From Mya arenaria (lineage: Eukaryota > Mollusca > Bivalvia > Myida > Myidae): 64,000 nucleotides of DNA. The notes beneath the pieces are model-generated. The model had not been told where the DNA came from, did not search any database, and saw only the letters and a program-made list of their open reading frames with translations. Made by a program: the position numbers and the translations under genes. The stretch covers positions 68,296,723 to 68,360,722 of the forward strand of contig NC_069127.1 in assembly GCF_026914265.1 (NCBI RefSeq), given 5' to 3'. Below are positions 1 through 18,400 of this stretch, piece after piece. Each line of letters begins with the position of its first letter. The stretch's first letter is position 1.

Positions 1-104
1 AAGACTCGTCATGCTATATAAAATTAAAAAGCCAACAATGGCATTTTCATCGAGCTAGAAAAAATAAAAAAAATAAACCTCATAGACAATCCAGCAACAC
101 CCAA

Positions 105-271
105 CCCAAAACGCTTGCTGTTCCAAACGCCAGTACAACTTCAAGACAACAAACATAATACCCAAGGGCGATCAGAGACTGGAACAATTTAAGCTGCCAC
201 CAAACATCATGTCAGCAGACTTAGTCGAGGCCTTAAAGGCCAGATTGGCTACACATCTTTTATTAAACTAA
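105..271 (+). mobile_element. 3' end of a decayed non-LTR (LINE) reverse transcriptase
   Basis: A short stretch encodes the motif RAIRDWNNL in one frame and, after a shift, LPPNIMSADLVEALKARL followed by a TAA at about 269-271. This is the usual C-terminal tail of animal LINE polyproteins (an R-x-I-R-x-W-N-x-L block, then a short helix ending in K-A-R-L). Upstream in the window the frames are closed, so only the extreme 3' end survives. It has a frameshift and stops and is plainly dead. The AT-rich sequence from 272 to about 540 has no clear coding content; it could be LINE 3' UTR or the promoter side of the gene that starts at 579. Confidence 0.6.
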
Positions 272-578
272 CCACTCACTATAAATACTCTCACTATTTC
301 TAAAAAAAACTAATTCCTTCTTGAAGAATCCTCTGGCAGAGATTTTTGTATTTTATACTTGTTCTTAGTCAGTCCTAGTTTGACCATTCTCGTTCACCTC
401 GCGTACCACAGATTCGAGATTTATCACGATCGAACCTCTGGTGAATGAGAATGAGTTTGACATGCAGCATCTGACATTCATTTCGCCGTTATGACCAAAA
501 TAGTTTATGACCTTGACCTCTGAAGTGAAAGTAGAAAAAAGTTAGGCGGAACCAGCTTTAATTCCCTTAACATCTAAC

Positions 579-3500
579 ATGGATGAAGATGGGCTTCCAT
601 TGGTTGGGCCTGGTGTTGATTATACGCAGGTTGTTTATACAAATATTTGCAAGATGTTTATGAAACGATAAATTTTTTGAGTGACTCAGATAGATGTGAC
701 AATGTTATAAAATTAAAAAAATGTTTCAATTTTAGTCATTACAGTCTGTATTTTTTCAATCATTAAATCATTCTTATTGAAACGTCAATTTTGTATTATG
801 TATGATTGAACCATTATACCTTTGATTTACCTTTCCAATAAAACTAAACTTGACCGACACAGACAACAATTATGCCTTGCAGGTGCCCTTCATGTATATA
901 TTATCGTTATGCACCAGTCAATTGTAACCACGGCCCCCCCAGGTCCGGGAAATAGCAGGGACTTTAACTTTGGGTCAAACCAACCCCGGGTAAAATCCGC
1001 ACCCTGCAGGGACGAACAGATGGTAAAACCCCCGCCAAATGCCCCCGCACCCAAGGGACCTTAGGTTAGGCCCATTCCCCGCTATATTTTTGCGAACTCA
1101 AAACCACCGCATTCACCCGCACTACGGGGCCACCTATAAAGTAAAAACACGGCCCATTTCCCCTGCTATCCCAGGTAAACCCCTGGACCTTGGGGGGGGG
1201 GGGGGCGTGGTTTCAATTGACTGGTGCATTATGTTTAGACAGAATGAAATGAAGAAAACCCCATCAAACTCATAATTATTCATTGGATATTTATTTTTTG
1301 TGTACGGAACTAATATAAAATAACATTATCTAGTAATATTTCTTGTTTTTATGATATTTTATGGACGCAATATGCTTTAACCCGGAATCCCGACTGGAAT
1401 AACTACCAACTTTTGGTACAAAACAATTTGTACGTGAAGGATTTGCCATATCAAAAATCGTAAAAAAGAATCCGTCAACATACAATTATTTGGACTAACA
1501 CAACAAACAGCTGGTACTGGTTAGACTTACAGTAGAGCCCCTGTTTGCTTGGAAATTGTGTTTGTTTTTTCTTGAATAACTTGAGAAATACTAAATATTA
1601 TTGAATGAATTTCACAGGGAGAAAGTTATGCTCCTGAGATGCCAAACATACTCAAGTTATTAAAGTCCCCTGAAATAACAAACAGCGGGTACTTTTGGAT
1701 AGACTTAAAGTCGGTTTTAAAGACACCTTTTTGCTCGGGAATTGAGTTTTTCTTGAATAACTTGAGAAACACCCATCGTTGAATGAAATTTCACAGGGAG
1801 AAAGTTATGCTCCTGATCTGCCAAACATACTCAGTCAAGTCCAATGAAATGACAGTGTACTGTAGTCATAATTTGCCCACTTTTGAAAAAATGTAATTAT
1901 TAAAAAAATCTCAATATTTGAATAATGCTCTAACAGGCCCATAAGTACAGCCATTCAAAAATAATTTTGAACAGACTGCTACATCATTCATCAGTACATT
2001 TTAATTTATTGCAATTTTAGTTGATTTATTACTACTAATATGTAGTGATGGTAATGCAGATCAGGACAATGTTCAAACATAAGAATACAACTCACAAAAT
2101 TTTACTTCAGCTGTGTCTGGAGCTATTTTGATAGTGTTAATTTATGGTTACAGATATTGCCATCATGAGTTTTGTGAAACATTTTTTACCTCTGTCTGTT
2201 GTTAGGTTGAGGCTATAAACCAGAAGCGGATTATTGCATTTGTTAACCATTTTGTGAGCCACACAGCAGGATTCCTAAACCGTTTCTCGTGTGTTTGTGA
2301 GGAGAAGCTTGAACAGCTCTCACACAGAATGCAGCAACTTGACATCACAATGAGTTTACTTGAGGCAAAGGTTGGTATTTACTGCAATCTACAATTGAAA
2401 TCTCCAAATGTTTTGTAAGATTCATATTGAAGTTAATATCATTATTATTTAATGTGCGTATGAAAGGATAAGAAGATTTTCTAACTCATTAAAACAGTGT
2501 TAGGGATTTGTTAGAAATTTGGTAGATGCTTTGAAAGTAATAACTGTTGTTTTTGGTACAAACATGTACATAAAGCCAGCTGTACAATAGACATAGGTAA
2601 AATTACAAGCATAACTACAGTACATTGTATACATTTATAAACTATTATAATAAGTAAATAATAGCATCTTAAATCATCTTCATTTACATGTTTGCTTGGC
2701 ATACATGTTTGTACACATGTATGTATGAACATTTAGGCCATTTTTGTCATAAAACATTTGATTTGCTTTTTATACTAATATTGAGACAGACACATTCATT
2801 GTGCTAAAATTTCATGTCTATTTTCTTTGCATAGATAAATTCTATCCCTGGCATGGAGAATGTTACAGCTCCCAGTGGAAGTACCCCAGCCCAGAGCCAG
2901 CCTGGCGATGGAGGGGCAGCCCCTCCTCCTAGTGCTACACCCCAGGTACAACCACCAACTGCTATTAAATGGCTTGTTTTAAGGGTTGAAATTATGGGTT
3001 TTCAATAACTAAGGGGCTTAATTTTTAATCAGACATTCATAGAATTGCCACAAGTACTAATTGATACATAATTAGTGTAAAATTATGTATCAAAAATATT
3101 AATTTGATTGTTTTCCCAGTAGTTTCAAATTGCCGTTTTATAATGAACCACAACAAACAGAAATTTGTATCATTATAGTAACTGGTGACATAAGTGGATA
3201 ATATGACGCCATAGTCAGTGGACAAAATTAGCTCAAGCCCGCAGGATTTAATATATATTTTGAAATTAAATGATGCCAAGCACTAGTGTAAGAATAAGGG
3301 CTTGTTCATCCTAATGTCTCATTTCAATGACTTAATAGTTTCTTCCGACTAAAAATGGACTGGCGGAATTTTAAGGTTCAAGGTAGCGTCATGGTGATAA
3401 AAGCTTCTTTTGTATGATTAGCGGGTATTTGATATTATTCCAGAAATTGACAATTCAAAGATTCAATATGAGACCTACATATGCTGGTCTTACACTCTTG

Positions 3501-6500
3501 GGTTTTAATATTAATTGATAATGAAAAAAGTTGCAAAATAATTTGTCATGCCGAATAGAATACATATGGCCAAGTGAGGAATCATTTTAGCCCTTGATAA
3601 CTAGATCTAGTTTTTACTGTTAAACTTGGTGATGGAGTGGTCTAGGGGTATAGGTGTCCATTTCTTATCCAAGCGGTTGTGGGTACAAACTCCACCAGGG
3701 GAACTTTCTCATGGTCTCCGAGGAAGGACAAGAGTTCTATTTCTAGTTCATGCTAAATAAATTAGTATAAAGTAAAAGCTTTTCAATATTTGATAGTAAT
3801 AAACTGAACATTTAAAATCTTTGTTTAAATTAATCTAGAAAAAAACAGTTTAAAACTGTCTATTAAAAAAATAACTGATTCATTTTTCACATTTTCTATC
3901 TCAGGCCCCTCCCCCACCTGGTGCAGAGGCAGCACCACCACCTCCTCCAGGAGCTGAAGCTCCTCCCCCTCCCCCAGAGGAGCCTGCCCCTGCTGCTAAT
4001 CCTGTATCCAAGGACCCTAGATATATAAAGTTCTTCAAAATGATACAATTTGTGAGTACATCTACAACTTTTAACAAATGCAAGTATTTTCTTTAGTTAA
4101 TATACAACTCAGGTATTTATTTGAATAACACATACGTATGTGTATTAAATTTATATATTAAATGTTGTAGAAATAATAAACAAAACTCCTAACTTTGGCT
4201 CATTTTAGCACTTCAATAATTGTGCATTAAACATGTAGATTGATAGATTCTTGAAATGAAAGATATGTGTCTTCTTTTATTTGTTTTACTTTCTGATGGG
4301 TCCAATTTGAGTGTAATAGAAATAATTTTGCCTATACAATTTATTTGAATAATAGCAATACAATCATTCATGTATGATGGTGGGAGAACTTCCTTTGTAT
4401 CGGAAAATTTACTGTGAACAGAAAGCAGTTATTTTTCACAGAATATGATTAAAATAATTGCTGGCATACTATAAATGGTTTGAAGTTTTTGACATTTTTC
4501 GCCAATTCCATTTAAGACTGATTTCAGAAAGATAAAATCATATTTTGAAAATTAAGTCATGTTTTACTTGATTTTTATCACCTCTTTCCCCTGCGAAGTG
4601 TTATTTCTAGAGTATTCTCACTCTTAAAAATAAGACATTTTGCTTAATGCCCTGGATTAAAGTCATTTCTATGTGATGTGTTTATAGGGAGTTCCTGAGA
4701 CTGCAGTTAAGGGGAAAATGGCTGCTGAAGGATTGAACCCAGACCTTCTAGAGTAATTTGAGTCTTTTACTTTCATATAATTGACATGGTGAAATTAAGA
4801 GTTAATCAATTGCTCAGATTGTTTTAGATGACATGAAAATTCTTTTGTTAAATGTATGTCTCACATATTTTTTTGTGCTGCCTGTCAAGCCTGGCAGATA
4901 ATAGGGATTACCTTGTCCAGCGGTGACTCGGCCTAATCTGCATCATCTTCACACTCTTGGAATATTTCTGAGAATCTTCCCCTACACGATACATGTACTA
5001 GTACATTAAACATATAATACATTGAAAAAACAGCCCCATGGCTTGCTTTTTTGAACAAGTAACATCCCTGGTGAGTGCAATGAAGTCTTTAGACAAAAGT
5101 CTATGCTTGACAATATTGAATGCCCATTAGCTACAGTTTTGAAGTTAGCAAACGTTAAACATGTGTCGTCTACGTGAATGTTATGTAATAATCTATAATT
5201 TTTGAAGCATTTAACAATACTATTATTTTGTGTGAATGCAAAAAGTTCATAAGAAAAGCATGTTCTATGTTATTTTAGCATAATAAATCTTAAGGGTATA
5301 ATTATATTATTAAAACTTAATACATGTTCTTGAAGCTTGAGCCTTTAAGTCTGAGAAGTCGCCCTATACTGTCAATCTTTTCCCTATCTTCAGTTGGGAT
5401 ATAAGTTTTCCTTTATTTTAAAGGTTCTCTCTCTTGGGTAGTAAAGGCATCAATTTTTAGCTCACCTGAGCACGAAATGCTCAAGGTGAGCTATTGTGAT
5501 CGCCCTGTGTCTGTCTTGTCTGTCGTCAACAATTTGACTGTTAACACTCTAAAGGTCACAATTTGGGCACTATCTGAATGAAACTTGGTCAGAATGTTAC
5601 CGTCAATAAAATCTTGGATGAGTTCGATATTGGGTCATCTGGGGTTAAAAACTAGGTCACCAGGTCAAATTAAAGGAAAAGCTTTTTAACACTCTAGAGG
5701 TCACATTTATGACTGTATCATCGGGAATCTTGGTCAGAATGTTTATATTGATTACCTCTAGGCCAAGTTCGAATCTGGGTCATGTGCAGACTAAACTAGG
5801 TCACCAGGTCAAATTTAAGAAAAAGCTTGTGAAAACTCTAGAGGTCACATTTATACCTAATCTTAATGACATTTGGTCAGAATGTTTATATTAGTAATCT
5901 CTAAGTCAAGTTAAAATCTAGGTCAATTGTGGTCAATAACTAGGTCATTAGGTCAAATCATAGGAAAAGCTTGTTAGCACTTTAGATGTGACATTTATGA
6001 CTGTATGTTCATGACACTTAGTCAGAATGTTTATATTGATTGGCTCTAGGCCAAGTTCGAATCTGGATCATATGCGGTCAAAAACTAGGTCACCTGGTCA
6101 AATTTAAGAAAAAGATTGTTAACACTCTAAGGGTCACATTTATAAATTTTTCTTTATGAAAGTTGGTCAGAATGTTTATATAAATAATCTCTAAATGAAG
6201 TTTAAATCTGGGTTATGCGCGGTCAAAATCTAGGTCATTAGGTCAAATCATAGGAAAAGCTTGTTAGCACTCTAGAGGTCACATTTATGACTGTATGTCC
6301 ATGAAATTTAGTCAGAATGTTTATATTGATTAGCTCTAGACCAAGTTTGAATCTGGGTCGTGTCCAGTCAAAAACTAGGTCACCAGGTCAAATAATACGA
6401 AAAGTATTTTAACACTCTAGAGGCCACATTTATGACCATATGTTCATGGAACTTGATCAGAATGTTATTGTTGATGATCGTTATTGGATCAGGTGAGCGA

Positions 6501-6935
6501 TTTAGGGCCTTCAGGGCCCTTTTGTTCTAATTTGTTTTTGATTGTTCTGGCGTTATTTCTTTTGCTCCCTGTAACAGCCAAATTATTATTTTACTTTAAT
6601 TGTATTTTTTCTGCGGGGAAAACTTTTAGGTCCCAAAACAAGAGCGAGTCTCTTTAAACTTGTCAAAACATCAGGTTGTTTTCAGTGTCGTTGTGTGAAA
6701 ACTTCAGCTTTTTTAAAACCTTTTACCTGTCTAAAATCATTTTTGAGTTATGCCCCTTGTTTTACTTAAACACAGACATGGGTTGGCATTCACCTGCTTT
6801 ATCCCTATTTCTAATAATATATTTTTATGTTTCAGCACACCCGATGCCCCTGCGCCTGCAGGTGGTGCCAGTAAAAATGACGACTTCAGCTCAGATGAGG
6901 ACAACCAATCAGACGATAGCAGTGACTTTGACTAA
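579..6935 (+). CDS. WASHC3: WASH complex subunit 3 (CCDC53 family), six exons
   Basis: Exons 579-629, 2206-2370, 2835-2945, 3905-4051, 4688-4752 and 6836-6935 all have GT/AG borders and join in frame to 212 residues (human about 194). The protein opens with MDEDGLPLVGPG, close to human MDEDGLPLMG. A helical segment with NRFS and CEEKL follows (residues ~35-72), then a Pro/Ala-rich linker (~85-140) with two runs of five prolines. The most conserved block is DPRYIKFFKMIQFGVPETAV then KGKMAAEGLNPDLLD (~145-178), and the tail is acidic and Ser-rich. In the known family this is the smallest subunit of the pentameric WASH complex, which activates Arp2/3 on endosomes for cargo retrieval. Kozak context is good (AACATGG). 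Introns carry a SINE, a MITE and a long dispersed repeat. The proline-rich exon may vary between alleles. Identification is firm; the exon 5/6 junction (split Asp codon) is inferred from the human LERPDAP segment. Confidence 0.95.
826..1497 (+). repeat. dispersed repeat of unnamed family, copy 1 (interrupted by a MITE)
   Basis: This segment lies in WASHC3 intron 1. It matches, in inverted orientation, the segment at 44097-44565. Shared blocks include TTTACCTTTCCAATAAAAC, CGACACAGACAACAATTATG (one base differs just before it), CATATCAAAAATCG and CAATTATTTGGACTA; similarity stops on both sides at about 826 and 1497. Copy 1 is split by a 319 bp MITE at 910-1228 and lacks roughly 135 bp present in the other copy. 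No long reading frame, no obvious terminal inverted repeat and no tail were seen, so the class is unknown. Confidence 0.7.
910..1228. mobile_element. MITE, TGCACCAGTC family, copy 1 (PIF/Harbinger-like, TTA duplication)
   Basis: The ends are inverted copies of TGCACCAGTCAATTG. Flanks are TTA at 907-909 and TTA at 1229-1231. The interior is GC-rich with blocks such as CCCAGGTCCGGGAAATAGC and a poly-G tract near the right end; it codes for nothing. A 3 bp TWA target duplication is the hallmark of PIF/Harbinger transposons, so this is probably a non-autonomous member. Further copies lie at 19646-19930, 42172-42449 and 60232-60556, with a bare end at 61447-61470. The empty site is visible in the second copy of the host repeat near 44346-44370. 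Confidence 0.85.
3628..3785 (+). mobile_element. tRNA-derived SINE
   Basis: In WASHC3 intron 3, the run GGAGTGGTCTAGGGGTATAG resembles a tRNA A box, and GTGGGTACAAACTCCACC about 30 bases on resembles a B box (consensus GGTTCGAAtCC). The body continues with GGGAACTTTCTCATGGTCTCC, a segment I associate with molluscan tRNA-related SINEs. The tRNA-like head cannot fold into a canonical tRNA without mismatches, so this is a retroposon rather than a tRNA gene. Boundaries are approximate. Confidence 0.65.
5459..6530. repeat. long dispersed repeat with ~165 bp internal units
   Basis: Lies in WASHC3 intron 5. The left end reads TAGCTCACCTGAGCACG and is partly palindromic (the ACCTGAGCACG... segment is followed by CTCAAGGTGAGC). 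The right end reads ATCAGGTGAGCGATTTAGGG, so the termini are inverted. Inside, about six diverged units each contain AACACTCTAGAGGTCACATT, GGTCAGAATGTTTATATTGA and AACTAGGTCACC. It looks like a non-autonomous element with an expanded central array; the class is not settled. Confidence 0.75.
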
Positions 6936-7271
6936 ATCATAACTGTTATCACAGATCTATAAACCAGTTTATAGGTCTGTGCTGTGATAAAGAACAACAC
7001 TGTTCAGTTAGTGAGTTGTTCAGTTGTGAAGACCTTTGTGATGATAATCGGAAATTACCGGTAAATTTTGTAAGGAGATCTTATTACAAAAATTGCTGAC
7101 TGCTGAAGGTTTGATGGGGTAGGTGCAATATAGGAAACCTCAAAAATGTTCATAAGCAAGCAAAAACCATAATTATATGTATGTTATTAGTTATGTATGT
7201 GAAAGTTATCATAAAAATGCAAAATGATACTATATGGTGAACAAGAGATATTTTATTGTTGTTATATCGGA

Positions 7272-7277
7272 AATAAA
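7272..7277 (+). promoter_or_regulatory. candidate poly(A) signal for WASHC3
   Basis: AATAAA lies about 340 bases after the WASHC3 stop, in an AT-rich 3' region. It is the first good hexamer I noticed in the likely 3' UTR. Confidence 0.4.
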
Positions 7278-7439
7278 CATTCCATCATAACCTTACATCG
7301 TTTAGTTTCTATAAAAATACAACATGTGTTGACAATTACGGATTACCAGCAGTGATGTCAATGAGTAATTCATGTTCAGTACACTCACTGGTGGACACCT
7401 ATTACATTATATACTACCTAGTACACAAAGCTTGATAAC

Positions 7440-7990
7440 GCATGACCTTGACCTGATATGTCTTGAATGCCATCCCCATTTAGATTCTCGCAATCAATAA
7501 TTAATATCAAGATCTATGAAACACGTTTAAAGGGATATCTAGAATGCTGCAGTTTCATCTCGCTTAACAACAGCGCTATTATGATAGGTCGATTTCCACC
7601 CGTTGAACTATTTTAATCGAGCAGGCACATTTTCTTCCCGCATTTCATGAAACTTGGTCAGAATGTGGGTCTTTATCGAATTTAAATCGAATATTATAAT
7701 GGATGAGTTTGATTATAGACCGTGTGGCATGTGAAAGAAATCACTAGTTCAAATTGTCACTTGGTCCAAATTTTTGTCTAATGAATTGAAATGAAGGTCA
7801 AATTTGATTATGGGTCATGTCAGGTTAACAAAGCTGACTATGTGGAACGTTTGGAACCCTGCGTTATCACTCTCGAGTCAACGTTTTCTTCCCGATTTTC
7901 ATGAAACTGTAAAATTGTGTGTACCTATGACATCATGATGAAATTTAAACAGTAAGTTAACTTTGACTATGCCTTTTATGTTAAAGCAAC
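7440..7990. repeat. diverged fragment of the ACTTGGTCAGAATG-type repeat
   Basis: The blocks ATGAAACTTGGTCAGAATG, TGGATGAGTTTGATTATAG and CACTCTCGAGTCAACGTTTTC echo the internal units of the repeat at 5459-6530 at lower identity. The rest of the intergenic stretch 6936-9819 holds no gene I can support. Confidence 0.5.
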
Positions 7991-9819
7991 TGTGCACCAG
8001 ATGATTAATTTGCAAGAAAAAAGAGAAAATTGTCGAAAACTGTATTTATGTGTACAATGCATTGAAACTTACAAACTGAAGTACCACATAGTTTACAATT
8101 TATTTAAGTTTAGCAGTTATTTCGTATTTTTCCATTAAAAAAGATTACTGGGTATGTCTACCGGGTAGAATTCATTCCTTATGCGTGATTGGCTAGTCGG
8201 TGTTATCCCGTGATATTACCGAGGTAGGTTTATAGCTTAATTATGTCACCCTATTCATTCATACATTGATTGGCATCCAAAAAAGGATTGTTTAACATTT
8301 TCCATAGTGGATACTAAATATATGCCAGTTGAAATTAATTCATGAAAAACAATATCATGGAATACATGTATATATGTGGTCTCGATTTCAAACGTATACT
8401 TTTGATAAAAATTTAAATGAGTTTTTAAAACAAAGTGTAACATTATACACATCAATTGTTAAATGCATTTCGCAAAATCAAGACAAATGTTAAAAATCAA
8501 AACTGAACGATATTGCTTATTACTCACTCATATAAAGTTGATGCAAATGAAATCAATTGTCACTGCATTTGATTAGTGTGTGATTATTCATAGCAGCGAT
8601 GCAGCGAACTGAAATTAAGATGCTATCGGCAGTTCAAGAAACACAAGATGATATCAATTGGGAATACCATGCAGTAAATAGTCCGGCAGGATGGCATGCT
8701 AAGTGTTGGTTAATTGAATGGTTCAGTTACTGATTTCTTGACTTGATACGCCCACAATGATACATATAAAACGCAATTTTCTTACATGATCACTTCACCA
8801 GATGACAATCTGTATACATTAATTAATATCAATAACTTTATTAATCAAACATATGTGCTGATTTTCCAAACTGATTAATTAATGTGTTTGCACATATCTG
8901 TTTAGATCACCGGCTTTAAATCCAGTCTACACCAACCTGCACAGCTTTGTGCGCTATATTTTTCTAATTATTTGTCATGAAATTGACTTTGAAAAAGATT
9001 CAATCGGTCAGGCAGCCCTCTGTGTTGGTCCTGGCTCGGAATTTTGTATAAAAACACCACCACAGTTACCATGCAAAATAAAATGGAAAACAGTCGGTTT
9101 TGTATCTACTATAGTAGAGTATGAATGTATATATACATCTTAAATACTTGAAGGCTCTTCGAAAATTATGATATATTTTTAATCAAATAGAGTTGCAAGT
9201 AGTTTTTGGAATTTTTTGTAGTCCTTATCCCCGTGAAAATATGCCTACTAGATCATGGTTAGGATTCACCCTTTGTTATATGCTTTCTCGTTGTTTATCA
9301 GTGAAATAAAAATAATATTCCTGTTTTTTTAAACAGCGAAAATTATTAAATATCAATTTGATATTTTTCACTTTTTTGAACTTTAATTCCATTCTCTCAT
9401 TCAATTCAAACATCAGCCCGCACATGCCTTGGACACAATATCAATGATGTCATTTCCGAAATGACGTTACGTGCGTTACTGTACGTGAATTATGTGGTAC
9501 ATCTTAGTTGGGAGTAAGAGTGCTCCAATTAACGTTTGAGGAGAGTAGTTTATGTAGGAATATCAAGTTTCTAATAATAACATTTGAGAATATGTTGAAC
9601 AAGTTAATCATTGATTCACACATATAATATCTTTATCTTATATTTTCTTCCTCATTTCTTAGTTATTAAACATATAACTCCATCATATATTGCAAATCAT
9701 TGATTACATATTAAACAGTGCACATAATAGCTGCGAAACCAGCACGCAGAGTCTTTGAAATATTTTTTTTTTATTTATAATAAATAAGAACACAATAATG
9801 AAATAATCGCAGATACAGA

Positions 9820-15308
<5,489 letters not shown>

Positions 15309-15769
15309 ACTCTCAATTAAAGTGAAACCCTACGGCCATCTCCGGTGAAGCTCAGACGTCAGACTGTTTTCAGAAATGATTTAAGGAAAATAGCCAAAAT
15401 GTTACCATTGCCCTTTAAGCGTTGCTTTTCATGTAGAGTATAATGTCATCGTTTTTTATATAGAAAAAACTTTATTTAATTATACATTAATGATATCAAT
15501 GTTCGTGTTTTAGTTCAAATTTAATTTCATTTATATTTTTGGCATCAGGATAAATGAAAAATTACAATAAGATTTGTTTGTTTATGAAAGGTCTATCGCT
15601 GAGAATTTATTTTACATATAACTTTACGGTTATGCAAAACAATACATTAATGGCAAACCTGTGTATTTATTGATCTATCCGGTGAATACAAAGTAAGACA
15701 GAGAAACTAATTCTTGACCTTTCTGAACAATTTCTTTACTACAGCTGCTCACATTTTGTATGCAACCGG

Positions 15770-16330
15770 ACGTAGCGGTCCTTAAGCAAGATCGTTCAAA
15801 TTATGGCACTGGTGTAAAAAATGGCCCTGCCCCAAGGGTGTCAGGTTTTCTATATACTTAAAATATACCTATGATTTGGTATTTGGTTTTATAATCTGAT
15901 AAGTGGCCCTTTACCAAAACTGTTCCAATTATGAACCTGGGAATAAATCTTTCCCTGCCCCTGGGTCCCAGGTTTTCTATATACTTAAATAAATAAAGCT
16001 TTGAACATATTCTTCTCAAAAACAGCAAGGCCAAAACTTCTGATAATTGGTATGTACATGTAAACTCATGAAGTGGCTATTTACCAAGATTGTTCAAATC
16101 CTGTCCGTGTGGGTTCTTGGTTTTTAATACTGATATAGTTATATCTTTTAAAATCGTCTTCACTGAAACCGCCAGGCGTCTACCCATGATATTTGTTATG
16201 TAGCCTCATGAAGTGGTGCTTAACCAACATTGTTCAAATTATGTCCCTTTGGCCAAACTGGCCCCACACCTGGGGATTCCTGATTTTCTATGATATTGTG
16301 CTTAATTAATAGTAAAATATTTCAATATCT
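15770..16330. repeat. dispersed repeat, about four ~150 bp units
   Basis: Downstream of the protease gene, diverged units share AAGTGGCCCTTTACCAA, TTGTTCAAATTATG and GGTTTTCTATATACTTAAA. Spacing is irregular. The region 15309-15769 before it is AT-rich 3' flank in which I see nothing else. Confidence 0.6.
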
Positions 16331-16419
16331 TCTCAGATACCGAAAGGCTCGGCCCAGACAATTGCTATTTTGTATATCGCCTCCTAGTAGTGTGTAATTA
16401 CATACATCCATATCACTTA

Positions 16420-17215
16420 ATGACTTCCTTAGAAACTAGTGACTTCCTTAGCAACCACTGACTTTCTTATCACTAACAATACTTACTAGCATCTAAAGAT
16501 TTCCTTAGCAACCAATGATTTCTTTAGCAACAACATTATTCTTTCGCAAACATCAACCTCCTAATCATTCAATGGTTTCCTTAGCAACAAAATACTTTAT
16601 TATCAACCAATTACTAGACAACCAATGTTTCTTTAGCAATTAATGACTTCCTCCGCAATCATGCTCTTGATTCACAACCAAATACCTTCTTAGCAACCAA
16701 TGTATTCCATAGTTACCGATTACCTCTAAGCAACCAATGACTTTCTTGGCTACCATTTACTTACTAAGTCACTTATTTATTCTTAAGCAACCTAATGACT
16801 GCCTTAGCAACCGATGACTTTCTTAGCAACCACTTTCTTTCTCAGCGACTACTTACACCCATAGCAACCAATGACTTACTTCTTAGCAACCATTGACCCC
16901 ATGGCAACCATTGAATTACTTAGTGGCCACTTACTTCTTAAGCAACCAATACCTTCCTAAGCAACCAATGACTTTCTTAGCAAACATTTACTTCCCTATC
17001 GATAACTTACATCTATAGCAACCAATGACTACCTGATCAACCATAATTTCCCAGGTATCTATGACTCCCTTGTTACAAATGACAACCTAAGCAACTACAT
17101 TCATTCATACTAGCCAATCACTTCCTTAGCCACATATAGCTTGCCTAGCAACCAAAGACTTCCTTAACATGACCTCCTTACCAATTATCTTCATTCATAG
17201 CAACCACTGACTTAG
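16420..17215. repeat. minisatellite, ~16-20 bp units of the TTAGCAACCAATGACTT type
   Basis: About 800 bases consist of variants of CTTAGCAACCAATGACTTC, repeated some forty times with drift (e.g. CTTCCTTAGCAACCACTGA, TTCTTAGCAACCATT). No reading frame persists. The units look like old diverged expansion rather than a fresh array. Confidence 0.85.
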
Positions 17216-18284
17216 TTTATAACAGGCATTTGTCAATGTCAAGCTATCGAGGATTTTAGTTTCAACACAATAGTTTGTTTTCTTTTTACTCCACAAACCA
17301 TCGACCGCCAGTATAATCAAGGCATTGCCGATTTCAGCATTATCAGTCGATTATATGACTGTGTTTTGAGATCTGTAAACTAACGCACTAGCAACATGAT
17401 ACATAATTTATAATGCTCATTGTTTGGACATATACTGTATCTACTTTTGGTATCAGACGTCAAACCCCCTCCTTTACGAGGCTTTTGCCATTGTCGCACG
17501 CATTTTCGGCGCTTCTGCCATAAAAGGTTCACCTGTTCAAACTAGCTCATTTAACAGTGCTCCTGTGTGGTGTAATCCATTTATGATGTGTTTTCCAATG
17601 CTTATCACACAGTTGTCAACTTACCCTATATGTAGCCTTAGTCCATCAGTGCTTTCAGCACTTTGATTGTTTAAGCAATGAGTGTATCCCTCCAAACAGT
17701 TTTGGTACGAAGGATTTTGGGCTACTTTAGGTGGTATTCCGGATGCCCAGGTTCATGAGGTTGGGAAGACATGATTCAACTAATCAAGAAAACTGGTTTC
17801 CTACGTCGAATCTACAAACCGCCTCGAATCATGTACAAGGGCGTAAATAGGGCCTTAAAAACTTGTAGGCCCGATGATTCTATGTGAGTTTGGGGACTTT
17901 AATATGCAAATTACACACACTTAATTATACTTGCAATGCAATGATTACAATAAAACCAAGCAATACACCCTACACGTACTTTAAATAAACACTAAACTTG
18001 CTGTGGTTAAAATAAAACAAAATTGTAAATTGTTTAAAGTGTTACTAGTTTTTATTGCATTTTTGGGTTATTCAAATTGAGTCACTTTTCAAAAAGGCCT
18101 ACAATGCCTATATGTAGTTACGCCACTGAATTGTATATTATAATACTGGAAAAGCAAATATAACTTATATGGTAGTTCATTTTGAACAATTTATAATTGT
18201 ACACGTCGGTACAGTTCGACAACTTTATTACTGCATTTGGTATAACAACGGTAATTACTGTATAGAGGTTAAGTGCGACCCATT

Positions 18285-18400
18285 TTCAGTTAATTGGCAT
18301 CATAACGGAACACGCGTTGGACCATTTACAATGCATAACACAATGCTACGGAATCCTATTAGGGCCATCGTGTCTTCGCCCCTTGAAATTGCCAAAGAAT
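18285..18400 (+). repeat. short repeat shared with 48365-48480
   Basis: ATTGGCATCATAACGGAACACGCG and following bases match ATTGGCACTATAACGGAAGACGCA at 48376 onward, then both continue with a T-rich block, CATAACA-AATG-TA and CCAATGATTAC/AATCCTATTAG. Identity is roughly three quarters over about 100 bases. The family is unknown. The open frame over 18169-18462 has no recognisable protein similarity, so I do not call it a gene. Confidence 0.45.

Noticed and set aside
3901-4083. Minus-strand frame rich in Gly/Ala
   Set aside because: It is the antisense of the proline-rich WASHC3 exon 4.
5766-5782. GTTCGAATC motif like a tRNA B box
   Set aside because: Part of the dispersed repeat unit; no A box or clover-leaf around it.
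17424-17666. 80-codon frame that looked gene-like
   Set aside because: No recognised similarity, no splice context; left as intergenic.
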